Positions 26,913 to 36,400 of a stretch of 64,000 bases of DNA are shown here, in pieces; within the stretch, counting starts at the first letter, position 1; the number at the start of each line of letters is the position of its first letter. Origin of the DNA: Mycteria americana (taxonomy: Eukaryota; Chordata; Aves; Ciconiiformes; Ciconiidae); assembly GCF_035582795.1 (NCBI RefSeq), contig NC_134367.1, positions 47,223,062-47,287,061 of the forward strand. The letters run 5' to 3'. The notes under the pieces were generated by a model. The model did no database searches. It saw only the letters and a list, made by a program, of their open reading frames with translations, and was not told the DNA's origin. The translations under genes were made by a program, and so were the position numbers.

Positions 26913-28345
26913 ATTCTCCGTTGCTTAGTATTTATGCTGTACTTGGAGAGTACACAGTGATAAGAAGCTGTGGAACCATGGTGAGGTTTATGGCCTTATA
27001 CAGAAGGCTGGACTAGATCATTACATGGTCCCTGGCCTTACAAGAGGAAAAAAAAGTGTTAGAATCTCATCCAAGCTGTTGGAATTCCCTTTTACACAGA
27101 TGAGTTTAATACCCATGTACTGGTTCTCAAAACTATTATCCCTTACTTCAAGGAGGCAGGGAAATTTGAAACAAATGTAGAAAAAACAATTACAAAAAAT
27201 ATATACTAGCCAGCTGGAAAGGAAACGTGAAGCACTCTTATATGCAGAACATGCTACTACTACTTCTTTCCCAGAATTAAACACAAAGCAAACAGAAGCA
27301 CATTAGCAAAGTCAAATCTGTATTATCATGGGTGACAAAGGAAAACAGATCCTGGCAAGGGGTCTGAAAAAAGACCATTTTGAGGATTACTACCCTGGAT
27401 GTTTAATGAGGAAGAAGCAGAAGAAAACTTTATTGCAAACTTCCATTTATTTATTTAGCCATCTTTTCCTGGCTATCCACATCAACAAATTTTCTGGAAA
27501 TAAATTTAAAAAGACTGAATAACAGTTCTCTGGAAATGTGAAATATTATTAAAATGATTAGTTTCCATAATAAAGATGCAGTGGGATTTGTAATATTAAT
27601 ACATATACAATATAGATTTTCTTTCAGCTACTATCCTAAAACAACTAGATAGGGACTTTTTGTCTTTTCTGTTTAGCTAAATGGAACTTTCTCTTACACA
27701 TCTCAGACGCTGACAGCACACATTTCAGAAGACACCTTGCAACATGCAGAATCTCCCATCAGCATCTTATCCTTGTCTTGGCAGCTAGAGAACTTTGAAG
27801 TTCAACAATGTGAGAGATATTTGATCTTCTTTTCAATAGTCTTAAGTTTAATTACTGCACCCTGAATGTAGTTGCTAATCATATCAGAAGACAGTTCCTC
27901 TTTCAATCCAGTTGGTCTCTGTCACTTCCTGAGCACAAACCTCAGCTTTAGATTCTCTCTCAGTTAATCAAATTATGTTTTCCAGAGAGGCACACAAGTC
28001 ACCCTGAAACAGGAGTTAGTGCACCTCCTTGCCAAAAAAATGTAGAAGTTTGCACACCTATTTGGAAGTATGTGATATTGATCTCACATATCTACTAATA
28101 TCATGGTTTGATAGGAGAGCCATGGGGGAAGTTCTTCACTGGATATAAACTAAAGCTAATTAATTTAGGAACGTGAACAAAGTACCCCAAGACAAGGCAG
28201 TTTGCAAACTTACAGTATTCTCAGCCTACAGAAAATGCTCATCGAGAGGTCATTCAAAGCAGCTCATCCACTGCTGACCTTAAGTTAAGACCATATCCAC
28301 AGACAGTAAGGCCTGTGTAACTGACCCTTAAGACAGCTTAGCTAA
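26913..28345. other. Non-genic spacer between two LTR elements
   Basis: About 1.4 kb between the minus-strand solo LTR and the provirus. There is no recognised gene, RNA or further repeat; open frames are under 90 codons and resemble nothing known. Confidence 0.5.
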
Positions 28346-28350
28346 CCCAG
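28346..28350. repeat. Target-site duplication CCCAG, left copy
   Basis: Directly precedes the TG of the 5' LTR. The matching CCCAG is at 33407-33411, right after the CA of the 3' LTR. The base before each copy is also A, but on the right that A is the last LTR base, so the length is 5, or possibly 6. Confidence 0.85.
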
Positions 28351-28613
28351 TGTCCTGGTTTCGGCTGGGATAGAGTTAATTTTCTTCCTAGTAGCTGGTA
28401 TAGTGCTGTGTTTTGGATTTAGTGTGAGAATAATGTGATAACACACTGATGTTTTAGTTGTTGCTAAGCAGGGCTTATACTAAGTCAAGGACTTTTCAGC
28501 TTCCCATGCTCTGCCAGCAAGGAGGTGCACAAGAAGCTGGGAGGAAGCATAGCGAGGACATCTGATCCGAACTGGCCAAAGGGCTTTTCCATACCATATG
28601 ACATCACGCTCAG

Positions 28614-28621
28614 TATATAAA
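28614..28621 (+). promoter_or_regulatory. TATA box of the 5' LTR
   Basis: TATATAAA at the expected position in U3. The 3' LTR has TATAGAAA at the equivalent site (33039-33046), so only the 5' copy keeps a good box. Confidence 0.65.
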
Positions 28622-28767
28622 CTGAGGGGAGTTGGCCAGGGGGCAATGATCACTGCTAGGGACTGGCTGGGCATCAGTAGGCAAGTGGTGAGCGGTTGCA
28701 TCACTTGTTTTTCCTGAGTTTTGTTCCTCTCTCTCTCTTCTGTTGTTTTCCTTTTCATTACAATTTA

Positions 28768-28833
28768 TTGTTATTATTATTGTTGTTGTTATTGTTGTTG
28801 TTGTTATTGTCATTGTTATTATGATTATTATTA
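28768..28833 (+). repeat. TTG/TTA-rich microsatellite inside the 5' LTR
   Basis: An imperfect run of TTATTG, TTGTTG and TTATTA units. The 3' LTR has an equivalent but differently sized run at about 33201-33256, so the repeat has changed length independently in the two LTRs. Confidence 0.8.
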
Positions 28834-28991
28834 GATTTTATTTCAATTATTAAAATGTTCTTATCTCAACCCACAAGTTTTCTTACTTTTGCTCTTCAGA
28901 TTCTCTACCCTGTCCCACTGCAGGGGGAGGGTGAGAGAGCGGCTGTGTGGTGCTTAGCTGCCAGCTGGGGTTAAACCATGACAGTCTTTTT

Positions 28992-29009
28992 TGGCACCCA
29001 ACGTGGGGC
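28992..29009 (+). other. Primer-binding site, tRNA-Lys-like
   Basis: TGGCACCCAACGTGGGGC lies 8 bases after the 5' LTR. It matches the 18-base primer site complementary to the tRNA-Lys(1,2) 3' end (TGGCGCCCAACGTGGGGC) except for one base. It would prime minus-strand DNA synthesis in an active element. Some ERVL-type elements use leucine tRNA, so this site is informative for classification. Confidence 0.85.
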
Positions 29010-29072
29010 AAGAAGGGTTTGCGATAATAATAGATTAACCAGAGCATATTAAGGAATTTATATCTGTTAACA

Positions 29073-29645
29073 GTGCCAGTCACAATATTGATTCATCTGT
29101 TCTCGATATTAGTTTACCTGATCCACATCATGATCTGTACTTTTGCTGTACATGTTAAAGATCGGTGTTGGTTTTTGCAGTTTGCTGTGCTGTGCAGTGC
29201 AGTGATTAGTGATGTTTTGCCTGGGAGATTTGTTGTTAAAACACTGGCCTTGAGCTTAATCTGGTATCTGAGTTCTGTACTGAAGCCATTACTGTACGTT
29301 GCGTACCACCTCATGGAGACAATTAGCAATTATACCTCTTCCTCTGAGAGGTTTTTTATGGAGGAAATACAGAATGGCACCTTCGCTACCTTCTTCTGTG
29401 ATGTTTCCTCCTTCATTACAATAACTTTTCAGTATCTTGAACACTCTTGGGTAGTTAAGATACTTCTATTGGTATTGCTTGGGAATATTGTTTCGGTTTT
29501 GTCTAAGGTTAATAAGCAATTTGAGAATATCATCCAGAGATCTGCCCGAAGGCTGGATAGTTATGAGTGGCAGGGTGTGTGGGATAGTGTGGGCAAGTAC
29601 CTAGGACAGTGGGCACCTCCAGTGTTTTGGAACTTCACCCCTTAA
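29073..29645 (+). CDS. Hydrophobic multi-pass leader frame of the provirus
   Basis: An open frame of 190 codons between the primer site and gag. It begins at a GTG; the first ATG is at 29130, giving about 171 residues. The protein is strongly hydrophobic, with four or five segments long enough to cross a membrane, roughly at residues 4-28, 33-50, 57-80, 103-122 and 127-143 of the 190. Two N-glycosylation-type sequons (NYTS, NGTF) lie at about residues 86-101. The last third is basic and aromatic (IIQRSARRLDSYEWQG) and ends ...WNFTP at a TAA (29643-29645). The same frame continues into the next gag-side frame, so this could be either a separate leader product or an N-terminal part of gag cut off by the stop. 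I do not recognise a family. A classical retroviral matrix start is not evident. It is the only undisrupted long frame of the element. Confidence 0.6.
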   Translation: MPVTILIHLFSILVYLIHIMICTFAVHVKDRCWFLQFAVLCSAVISDVLPGRFVVKTLALSLIWYLSSVLKPLLYVAYHLMETISNYTSSSERFFMEEIQNGTFATFFCDVSSFITITFQYLEHSWVVKILLLVLLGNIVSVLSKVNKQFENIIQRSARRLDSYEWQGVWDSVGKYLGQWAPPVFWNFTP

Positions 29646-29648
29646 CAA

Positions 29649-30041
29649 GTGCAGAATCCTGAAAAACTAGTAAAGTATTCGGAAAAAGTATGCTGTCACC
29701 CTGGCAGCTCCAGAGACAGACATCACTGCAACATGCTGGGGTCTGGCCCATGCCTACTGAACCCTGTTCAACACTATTCAGAACCCCCAGGGGAAGAGAA
29801 TGTCTTTGGATCTGATGATAAAATGACAGGCACTGCGACTACTCCAATCCCTGTGACAGGCACTGTGGCTACTCCAATCCCTGTGGCAGGCACTGCGGCT
29901 ACTCCAACCCCTGCAACAGGTACTGTAGCTGAACCAGAGAAGCAACCCATGCCGGTATCAGTCACCCATATACACGAGAAGAAATACACAAGAAAATCAG
30001 CTCATTTAGTAAGGGATGAACATGAACCAGGACCATCATGA
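29649..30041 (+). pseudogene. gag N-terminal region with 30-base repeats
   Basis: 130 codons, in frame with both the leader frame before it and the gag frame after it (stops at 29643 and 30039). The centre (29826-29933) is a tandem array with a 30-base period, giving decapeptides of the type TGT(A/V)ATPIPV repeated about 3.6 times. Such Pro/Thr-rich linkers occur in gag regions upstream of capsid. The TGA at 30039-30041 falls just before an acidic EQEEEEAEP run that clearly continues the same protein, so it is probably a decay mutation rather than the true end. Confidence 0.6.
29826..29933 (+). repeat. 30-bp tandem repeat in gag, about 3.6 copies
   Basis: Units begin at 29826, 29856, 29886 and 29916, each starting (A/G)CAGG(C/T)ACTG. 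The reading frame is preserved because the period is a multiple of three. Confidence 0.9.
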
Positions 30042-31110
30042 GAACAGGAGGAGGAAGAGGCAGAACCCATAAATGAGATGGTAACCACCCGATCCCTATC
30101 CCTGAGTGAGGTGCAAGATATGCGAAAAGATTTCGGCTGTCATCCAGGCGAGCACATTGTCACTTGGCTGCTCCAATGCTGGCATAACAGGGCCAGTAGC
30201 CTGGAATTAGAGGGTAAGGAAGCCAAGCAGCTGGGATCCCTTTCTAGGGAAGGGGGCATTGACAAAGTGATTGGAAAAGGGGCACAAGCCCTCAACCTCT
30301 GGAGGCAACTCCTGTCAGGTTTGAAGGAAAGGTATCCTTTCAAGGAAGATGTTATATGTCACCCAGACAAGTGGACCACCATGGAGAGAGGTATCCAGTA
30401 CCTGAGGGAATTAGCTGTGCTGGAGGTGATTTATGATGACCTGAACAACAAGCAGTTATCCAAAGATCCAGATGAAGTCAGGTGCACACAACCCATGTGG
30501 CGGAAGTTTGTATGGAGCGCACCATCGTCTCATTTGTATAGTTTGTATGGAGTGCATCATCAACTCATTGGCAGTAATGACCTGGAAAGACAGAGGGAAA
30601 CCAATGGTGGATGAATTGGCTGGCCAACTCTGGCAATATGAAGGAAGTCTCTCTTTGTTGCTACAGGCCTGCATCTCAGCTGTGGAGAAACTGCTGGACA
30701 TGCTAGCCGAGAAACTGTTCCGGGAGTTCCAGCAATTTAAAGAGGATATACCCTGCTCCCCACCTGTACAGACCAGTATCTCAGCTATTAGGACTCAGTG
30801 TTCCTCTGCTCAAGAGAGAGAATATAGTGGATACACACCACAGGCCACCCTGTGGTTTTACCTCCGTGACCATGGAGAGGACATGAGGAAGTGGGATGGA
30901 AAACCTACCTCAACCCTAGAGGCACGGGTACGTGAGTTGCAAAGAAAAACAATCACCAAAGGGGGTTCCTCCAGGAAAATTGCTGCTCCAGTTTCCAGCG
31001 GGCAGTTCCCCAGACAGGGTGGAAGGGCTGATCTTACTCCTGATCTTAATGAAGGGACTTCTGATTCGTATTTACAAGAAATGGGTAGCGAATATTATGA
31101 CAAGGACTAG
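30042..31110 (+). pseudogene. gag (capsid region), frameshifted
   Basis: Gag-like remnant read in two frames. The first (30042-30614) includes MVTTRSLSLSEVQDM (ATG at 30078), a GEHIVTWLLQCWHN block and a KERYPFKEDV block, then MWRKFVWSAPSS. After about 30540 the homologous-looking frame is another one: NSLAVMTWKDRGK, ACISAVEKLLDML, TPQATLWFYLRDHG, and the Lys/Gln/Ser-rich end to TAG at 31108-31110. The shift coincides with a roughly 35-base imperfect tandem duplication (copies starting at 30506 and 30541) plus a further small indel. No zinc-knuckle CCHC box is visible in the C-terminal part. Gag would build the virus-like particle in an intact element; this copy cannot make a continuous protein. 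Confidence 0.75.
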
Positions 31111-31127
31111 AGGGGCCCTGCCTCCAG

Positions 31128-31546
31128 CCAGGTGAGGAAAGGGACAACTGGGTTTATTGGACTGTGTGGATTCAATGGCCTGGCACATCAGACCCACGGG
31201 AGTATAAGGCCCTAGTAGTCACCGGTGCACAGTGTACCCTAATGCCATCAAGCTATACAGGGGCAGAACCCATCGGTATTTCTGGAGTGACAGGGGGATC
31301 CCAACAACTAACTGTATCAGAGGCCGAAGTGAGCCTAACTGGGAATGAGTGGCAAAGCACCCCTTTGTGACTGGCCCAGAGGCTCCGTGCATCCTTGGCA
31401 TAGACTACCTCAGGAAAGGGTATTTCAAGGGCCCAAAAGGGTGGGGTTTTCCTATAGCTGCTTTGGAGATGGAGGAAATTAAACAGCTGTATACCTTGCC
31501 TGGACTCTCAGAGGACCCTTCTGTTGTGGGGTTGCTGAGGGTCTAA
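31128..31546 (+). pseudogene. Retroviral-type aspartic protease, catalytic Asp lost, frameshifted
   Basis: The first frame carries WIQWPGTSDPREYKAL, then VVTGAQCTLMPSS. In retropepsins this place is the catalytic (D)TG(A/S); here the codon at 31218-31220 is GTC (Val), one base from an Asp codon. After EVSLTGNEWQ the frame is lost (stop at 31368-31370) and homology continues in another frame: FVTGPEAPCILGIDYLR, the usual C-terminal 'ILG.D.L' element, then LEMEEIKQLYTLPGL and a stop at 31544-31546. In an intact virus it would cut gag and pol. It is inactive twice over: missing catalytic residue and frameshift. Confidence 0.8.
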
Positions 31547-31599
31547 GAACAACAGGTGCCAACTCCACCACAATGGTGCACCGGCAGCAATATTGCACC

Positions 31600-32000
31600 A
31601 ACGAGACTCCCTGATTCCCATCCAAAAGCACCAGGGGAGACTCAAGGTCGACCCCTTGGGGTTTTGGAGTCGGGAATACAGAGGATCTGAGGCCCGCTAT
31701 ACTCCAACTGAGAAAAATATATTGGCAGCATATGAAGGGGTTCGAGCTGCTTCGGAAGTGGTTGGTACTGAAGCACAGCTCCTCCTGGCAGTCCGGCTGC
31801 CGGTGCTGGGCTGGATGTTCAAAGGGAGGGTCCTCTCTACACATCATGCAACTGATGCTACGTGGAGTAAGTGGGTTGCACTGATTACACAAGGGGCTTG
31901 AATAGGAAACCCCAGTCGCCCAGGAATCTTGGAAGTAATTATGGACTGGCCAGAAGGCAAAGAATATCACTAGAGAAGGAAGTGACGCCTGCTGAGGAGG
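31600..32000 (+). pseudogene. pol fragment: RT connection / RNase-H side
   Basis: After the protease the sequence reaches, within about 60 bases, a block typical of the end of reverse transcriptase: PLGFWSREYRGSEARYTPTE, NILAAYEGVRAASEV, GWMFKGRVLS and DATWSKWVALITQGA, closed by a TGA at 31899-31901. The following pol sequence continues in another frame. The whole finger/palm part of the reverse transcriptase, including the expected catalytic YxDD box, is absent, so a large deletion joins the protease end to this block near 31610-31625. Confidence 0.75.
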
Positions 32001-32019
32001 CCCCACTGAGAAGGCCACC

Positions 32020-32320
32020 ACTGGGTGGTGGGACGTTCAAACATTGGGATACACATTTAGCAAAGGCCACCTGGTTAGTCAACACTAGGGGATCTGTCAA
32101 TCGAGCTGGCCCTGCCCAATCAAAACTTTTATGTACTGTAGAAGGGGATAAAGTCCCTGTAGTGTATGTAAAAAACATGCTGGGGAAGACAGTCTGGGTT
32201 ACTCCTGCCTTGGGCAAAGGAAAACCCATTCATGGGATTGCTTTTGCTCAAGAACCTGGGTGCAGTTGGTGGGTAATACGAAAGGATGGGGAAGTCTGCT
32301 GGGTACCCAAGGACATTTGA
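32020..32320 (+). pseudogene. pol fragment: integrase C-terminal domain
   Basis: Within an open frame at 31871-32320, the second half reads GGGTFKHWDTHLAKATWLVN, RGSVNRAGPAQSK, VPVVYVKNMLGKTVWV and CSWWVIRKDGEVCWVP, ending in TGA at 32318-32320. This resembles the end of the integrase core plus the SH3-like DNA-binding tail. The zinc-binding HHCC domain and the DDE catalytic core are absent; the join to the preceding RNase-H-side sequence lies near 32020-32035. The element therefore cannot encode its own integrase. Confidence 0.75.
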
Positions 32321-32782
32321 TTTTGGGTGAGAATAGCCAATGATTCAAACTGTATGATATTAATTGCTATGTATAGCATTATATATATTGTTATATATAA
32401 TAACTGTATATCATTACTACTGTAGTTGTTATATGCCATATCAATGGTATTGCAGTAAGAATTACCCAGATTAATGAAGAATGAACTTTGATGAAACCGA
32501 GAAAAGTGCAGCAGTGATGGAACCAGAACTGGCTTCAGCATGCAACAACCCAACACCACACACCATCTCTCCTGCCCTGAAAGACTCTTATGACAGATGG
32601 AGCCCAAAGTCATGGACTAAATGAACTCAATGGACATTTTAGAGGGATGGGCCATAGACTAAGGGAATGATATCTGTGTGTGTATATTAAAAGATAAGAA
32701 AAACAGTGGTGATTAATTGAAATGTATTGGAAAGTACGGGACCTGGGCATGACATAGATGGTATAAAATAAGGGATGGATAC
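32321..32782 (+). other. Provirus 3' untranslated region, no env
   Basis: 460 bases between the pol stop and the 3' LTR. There is no env-like frame. An AT-rich palindromic patch (TATATATTGTTATATATAA) lies at about 32381-32399. A purine-rich word AAGGGATGGATA immediately precedes the 3' LTR and is the only candidate polypurine tract; it is weak. Confidence 0.65.
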
Positions 32783-33406
32783 TGTCCTGGTTTCGGCTGG
32801 GACAGAGTTAATTTTCTTCCTAGTAGCTGGTATAGTGCTGTGGTTTGGATTTAGTATGAGAATAATGTGATGACACACTGATGTTTTAGTTACTGCTAAG
32901 CAGTGCTTACACTAGTCAAGGACTTTTCAGCTTCCCATGCTCTGCCAGGTGCACAAGAAGCTGGGAGGGGGCACAGTCAAGACAGCTGACCCCAACTGAC
33001 CAAAGGGCTATTCCATACCATATGACACCATGCTCACTATAGAAACTGGGGGGAGTTGGCCAGGGAGCAGTGATCGCTGCTCGGGGACTGGCTGGTCATC
33101 GGTTGGCGGGTAGTGAGCAGTTGCATCACTTGGGGGTTTTTTTCCCCTGGGTTTTGTTTCTCTCCCTCTCTTGTTGTTTTCCTTTTCATTACAATTTAAT
33201 TTTTATTATTATTATTGTTGTTGTTATTATTTGTTATTGTTGCTATTATTATTATTGGATTTTATTTCAATTATTAAACTGTTCTTATCTCAACCCATGA
33301 GTTTTCTTACTTTTGCTCTTCAGATTCTCTCCCCATCCCACTGTGCGGGGAGGGTGAGAGAGAGGCTGCATGGTGCTTGGTTGCCGGCTGGGGTTAAACC
33401 ACAACA
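32783..33406 (+). repeat. 3' LTR of the provirus
   Basis: 624 bases, TGTCCTGGTTTCGGCTGGGA to TTAAACCACAACA. It is co-linear with the 5' LTR but with many substitutions and several indels. The TATA box reads TATAGAAA (33039-33046) and the polyadenylation-type ATTAAA is at 33273-33278. The right flank CCCAG is the second target-duplication copy. Confidence 0.95.
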
Positions 33407-33411
33407 CCCAG

Positions 33412-36400
33412 GCAGGTTGTTCAAGTATCCAGCCTCATGAGGACCCCTGCACAACTGCAATAGTTTATCACAGCCAGAGAGTCAGTTCTCAAGGTGTGGG
33501 TTTTTTTCCTTTAGAAGAAAGGGGAAAAGAAACATTGCACTCTGCAAATGGAGAGAATACATTGCGCAAAGAGTTTTGAGAGGAAAACCTTGTGTTTTAA
33601 AATGTGAAGAAAGGATGCCAGCTCAAAACCAGGAAATGTACACTTTGTTCTGGGCTTGAGTCTGAGCTCCACAGGACTTACAGGTGCTAAGAACATTTTA
33701 CACTAAGAGCTGTCAAGGGAGGATGCTCTAGTTGCTAGCCAGCTTTTGGGGAAAGTCAGACCAGTGCTCTCCTAAATTTTCCTTACATAGGCAGCTTTAA
33801 AAAGGGGGTTTCCTTCTTCTGCTTTTAGCCAGTGAGAATTTTCTTTTCCATAAGGGACATCAGGCCTGTTGGTGTGGAGAATCAGTTTGGGGAGTGTGAA
33901 TGCTGCTGTTGCCAGCAGTCCATGGTGCTGATGGAGAGATTTATATTTGAATATGGTCAGTGTCCTCAGCCTGCAGCTGGAACGGATTATTTCCAACATT
34001 TTTTGAAAGGTCAGTTGGTGCGTTTCTGTGTCAGCATTGTCAAGGATTTATGGACAGCAAGAAAAGGTCAATAATGCACACAAAATGACCTGCCAAAATG
34101 AGTTGTGATCTACTAGTGGGTTGTTGCCCTACAAAGTTCCACTAAACTGGAGATAACATACAGAAAACCCACTTGTTAGTTTACCATGCCATTTGGCAAT
34201 TGCTCAGCATAGCTTAGGTCTCCTGCTGAGCTATGAAAAAAAGTGGTACTAAAAGTCACAAAAGGAAAAATTTTAGTATATATCATCTTCATGGTCCATT
34301 TTTCTTTCATGTACTTCCCCATAATAATGTAGTGTTCACTGGATTTTCATGGGTGTCCAGGGTATGCATGTTAAAAAGAGCTGATCATATTCAGAGATAT
34401 ATTTGCCATTTTACATTATTGTGTTACAGGATCCTTAACTGTGCAATATTCTCATTAAAAAGGTGCTGCTGCCTGTCTTTTATTAAATTAAAAAATGAAG
34501 AAGTGTGGCAGGTTGATATTATGGGGGGGGGGGGTATGACTAATGAAAAAGGCTGGACTGTTTTGTCACATATTACAACAGACAACGGCTGCACATGAGA
34601 AACAGATCGCATAGATAACCTTCCCCCCATCCCCGCCATCCAGATTTTGTCCAGACCATCACATGTATTAGCAACTGACTGACCTATCCTTCATCAGTTT
34701 GGACCCATTTAGTTTTTGGCTCATAGTCAAAATCTATAGCTCTAGCAAATACAGAAGAGGAGGACTAAGTCACCTGTCAACACCCACAGTAACCCGCTGA
34801 GCTCAGACCCAGCCCGGCAGCCTTCGTCACACATTGCTCATTCTGCCATGCTGGTGGTAGCACCATTCTCACAAGTACTGTTAAAAAACACCGGCCCCCA
34901 AAACAAGGATGCGTGATGAGCACTGAGCTACTCCCGGGACAGGGGCTCTCCAAGTCTCAGTGCAATTACCTCCTCCCGAGTTGTCGCTTCCCCTTGTGCA
35001 GAGAGACAAAACCCAGACTCCTCTTCTGTAATCCAGCCAAAAGATCCTGTGGAAAACAACAGAGCATTGTTCCTCCTAAAATCCTTCACTATTTCCCTAG
35101 GCATTTGACTGTCTTCCCTTTCAGATTTTTCCTGCCTCTTTCTGAGCCACCAGAAAGGGCACCCTGCTCTGACACCTCATTTTGGCCTTGGCTGAGATGG
35201 CTGAGAGGCTGCTTCTGCTTGGCGACTTGGTCACAGCTGCAGAAAGACACAGACCCCAATCGTGCACAAGGTCCAACTGGGAAACCCTTTTGGGGCACAC
35301 TGAGATGGGTGTCTGTGCCCTGTCCCCCAAACAAACATGCAGAAGTCAGCATAGCTACAATGTTTAGCATCAGATGAAGGTCCCTCCCTCAACCTGCTTC
35401 TATTTTACTGCTGTTACAAGATAAATTATGGCATTACACCAAAGAAGAAATGGAAACAGAAAAGGCTTTTTTTCTTCTATATCAACTATTTATTGTCACC
35501 CATTTCTGTGTCCTATAGTCTTTTCAAGGAAGACAGATGAACTTCGGATAAGCAATACGAAATCTCCTATTATGCTTTCATACTTCAGCTATTGTTTGTA
35601 CTGTCCTTCTAGCATGCCCTAGTGTGACAAACCACCGTCCAATAACTAGTATGTTTTACCTCACGTTAGAAATGTAGCAAGCAGGCTCACTGCGGTGTTC
35701 TTGCCATGGGCTTGCATCAGACAGCAGCAAAATGAGGACAATAAACATGGAGGGAAGCTACTTTTAAATCTCAAAATAGTACTTCATTTTGAGTTCTGTT
35801 CATCGCTGGGATTCATTCCAATTTTAATGAAACAGAATTTCTTGGTCATATTTCCACATTACGTTTCCATCTTTCATTAAAGTAGAGCCAGAAAAGCACT
35901 TAAGCACATGCTTAAAACTTCAAAATGCATTCTGAATGTATTGCCTAATTCCTGTGATATTTTTGTTCACTGGGGGTCTTCACAAGTTCAGACTAATACT
36001 AGAAATTGGCTTTGATTTAGATAAAAGCATTCTTGTCCTAAATGAGGTCAAATACAAGAAGGCCAAAACCTGAAACCTTCACATATGCTGGGGGAGACAG
36101 ACACTATCATTCTTCCCTACACTCATGCAGTTAAAACATTGGCCAGTTAGACACAATACGAAGAGAAATAACTAACTCCTCTAGCTTCCCCGCTGCAGAC
36201 AGCTGTCCCACTTGCTGGCCCGTGGGCTAGGTTGGCTCAGATGCTAGCACCAAGAGCAACGACTACTTTCAGCAAGGTGACTTGCTGAGTACAGTGCTAT
36301 CCAAATCGAGCTTTAAAAGACTGTGAAAGTGGCAGCGTAGCAGTTCTCCTACCCAGTTTTTTAGGGCAGCCTTGAGTCTTTGTTGTTATTACTGGCTTCC

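Larger units (their letters stand above)
28351..28983 (+). repeat. 5' LTR of the provirus
   Basis: 633 bases, TGTCCTGGTTTCGGCTGGGA to TTAAACCATGACA. It has an intact TATATAAA box at 28614-28621 downstream of the CCATACCATATGACATCA block, and an ATTAAA polyadenylation-type word at 28849-28854. A TTG/TTATT-rich microsatellite lies at about 28768-28833, just before it. Of the LTRs here belonging to this provirus, this one keeps the promoter box. Confidence 0.95.
28351..33406 (+). mobile_element. Endogenous retrovirus, two LTRs, internally deleted, no env
   Basis: A 5.06-kb provirus with 5' LTR (28351-28983), primer site, broken gag-pro-pol remnants and 3' LTR (32783-33406). It is bounded by the direct repeat CCCAG on both sides (28346-28350 and 33407-33411), so both outer ends are original. 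A full-length element should carry complete reverse transcriptase and integrase. Here pol is reduced to an RNase-H-side piece and the integrase C-terminus, and no env frame is visible. Several stops and frameshifts interrupt what is left. The class is uncertain: the 5-base duplication and a GFWSREYRGSEARY-type pol motif suggest an ERVL-like group, whereas the primer site is lysine-tRNA-like. The two LTRs differ by dozens of substitutions and several indels (by eye), so the insertion is not recent. Confidence 0.92.

Noticed and set aside
31479..32021. 180-codon minus-strand frame opposite the provirus pol remnants
   Set aside because: Antisense shadow of pol; no recognisable motif of its own.
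32321..32782. Possible env gene of the provirus
   Set aside because: Only 460 bases without a substantial open frame or any envelope-like motif.
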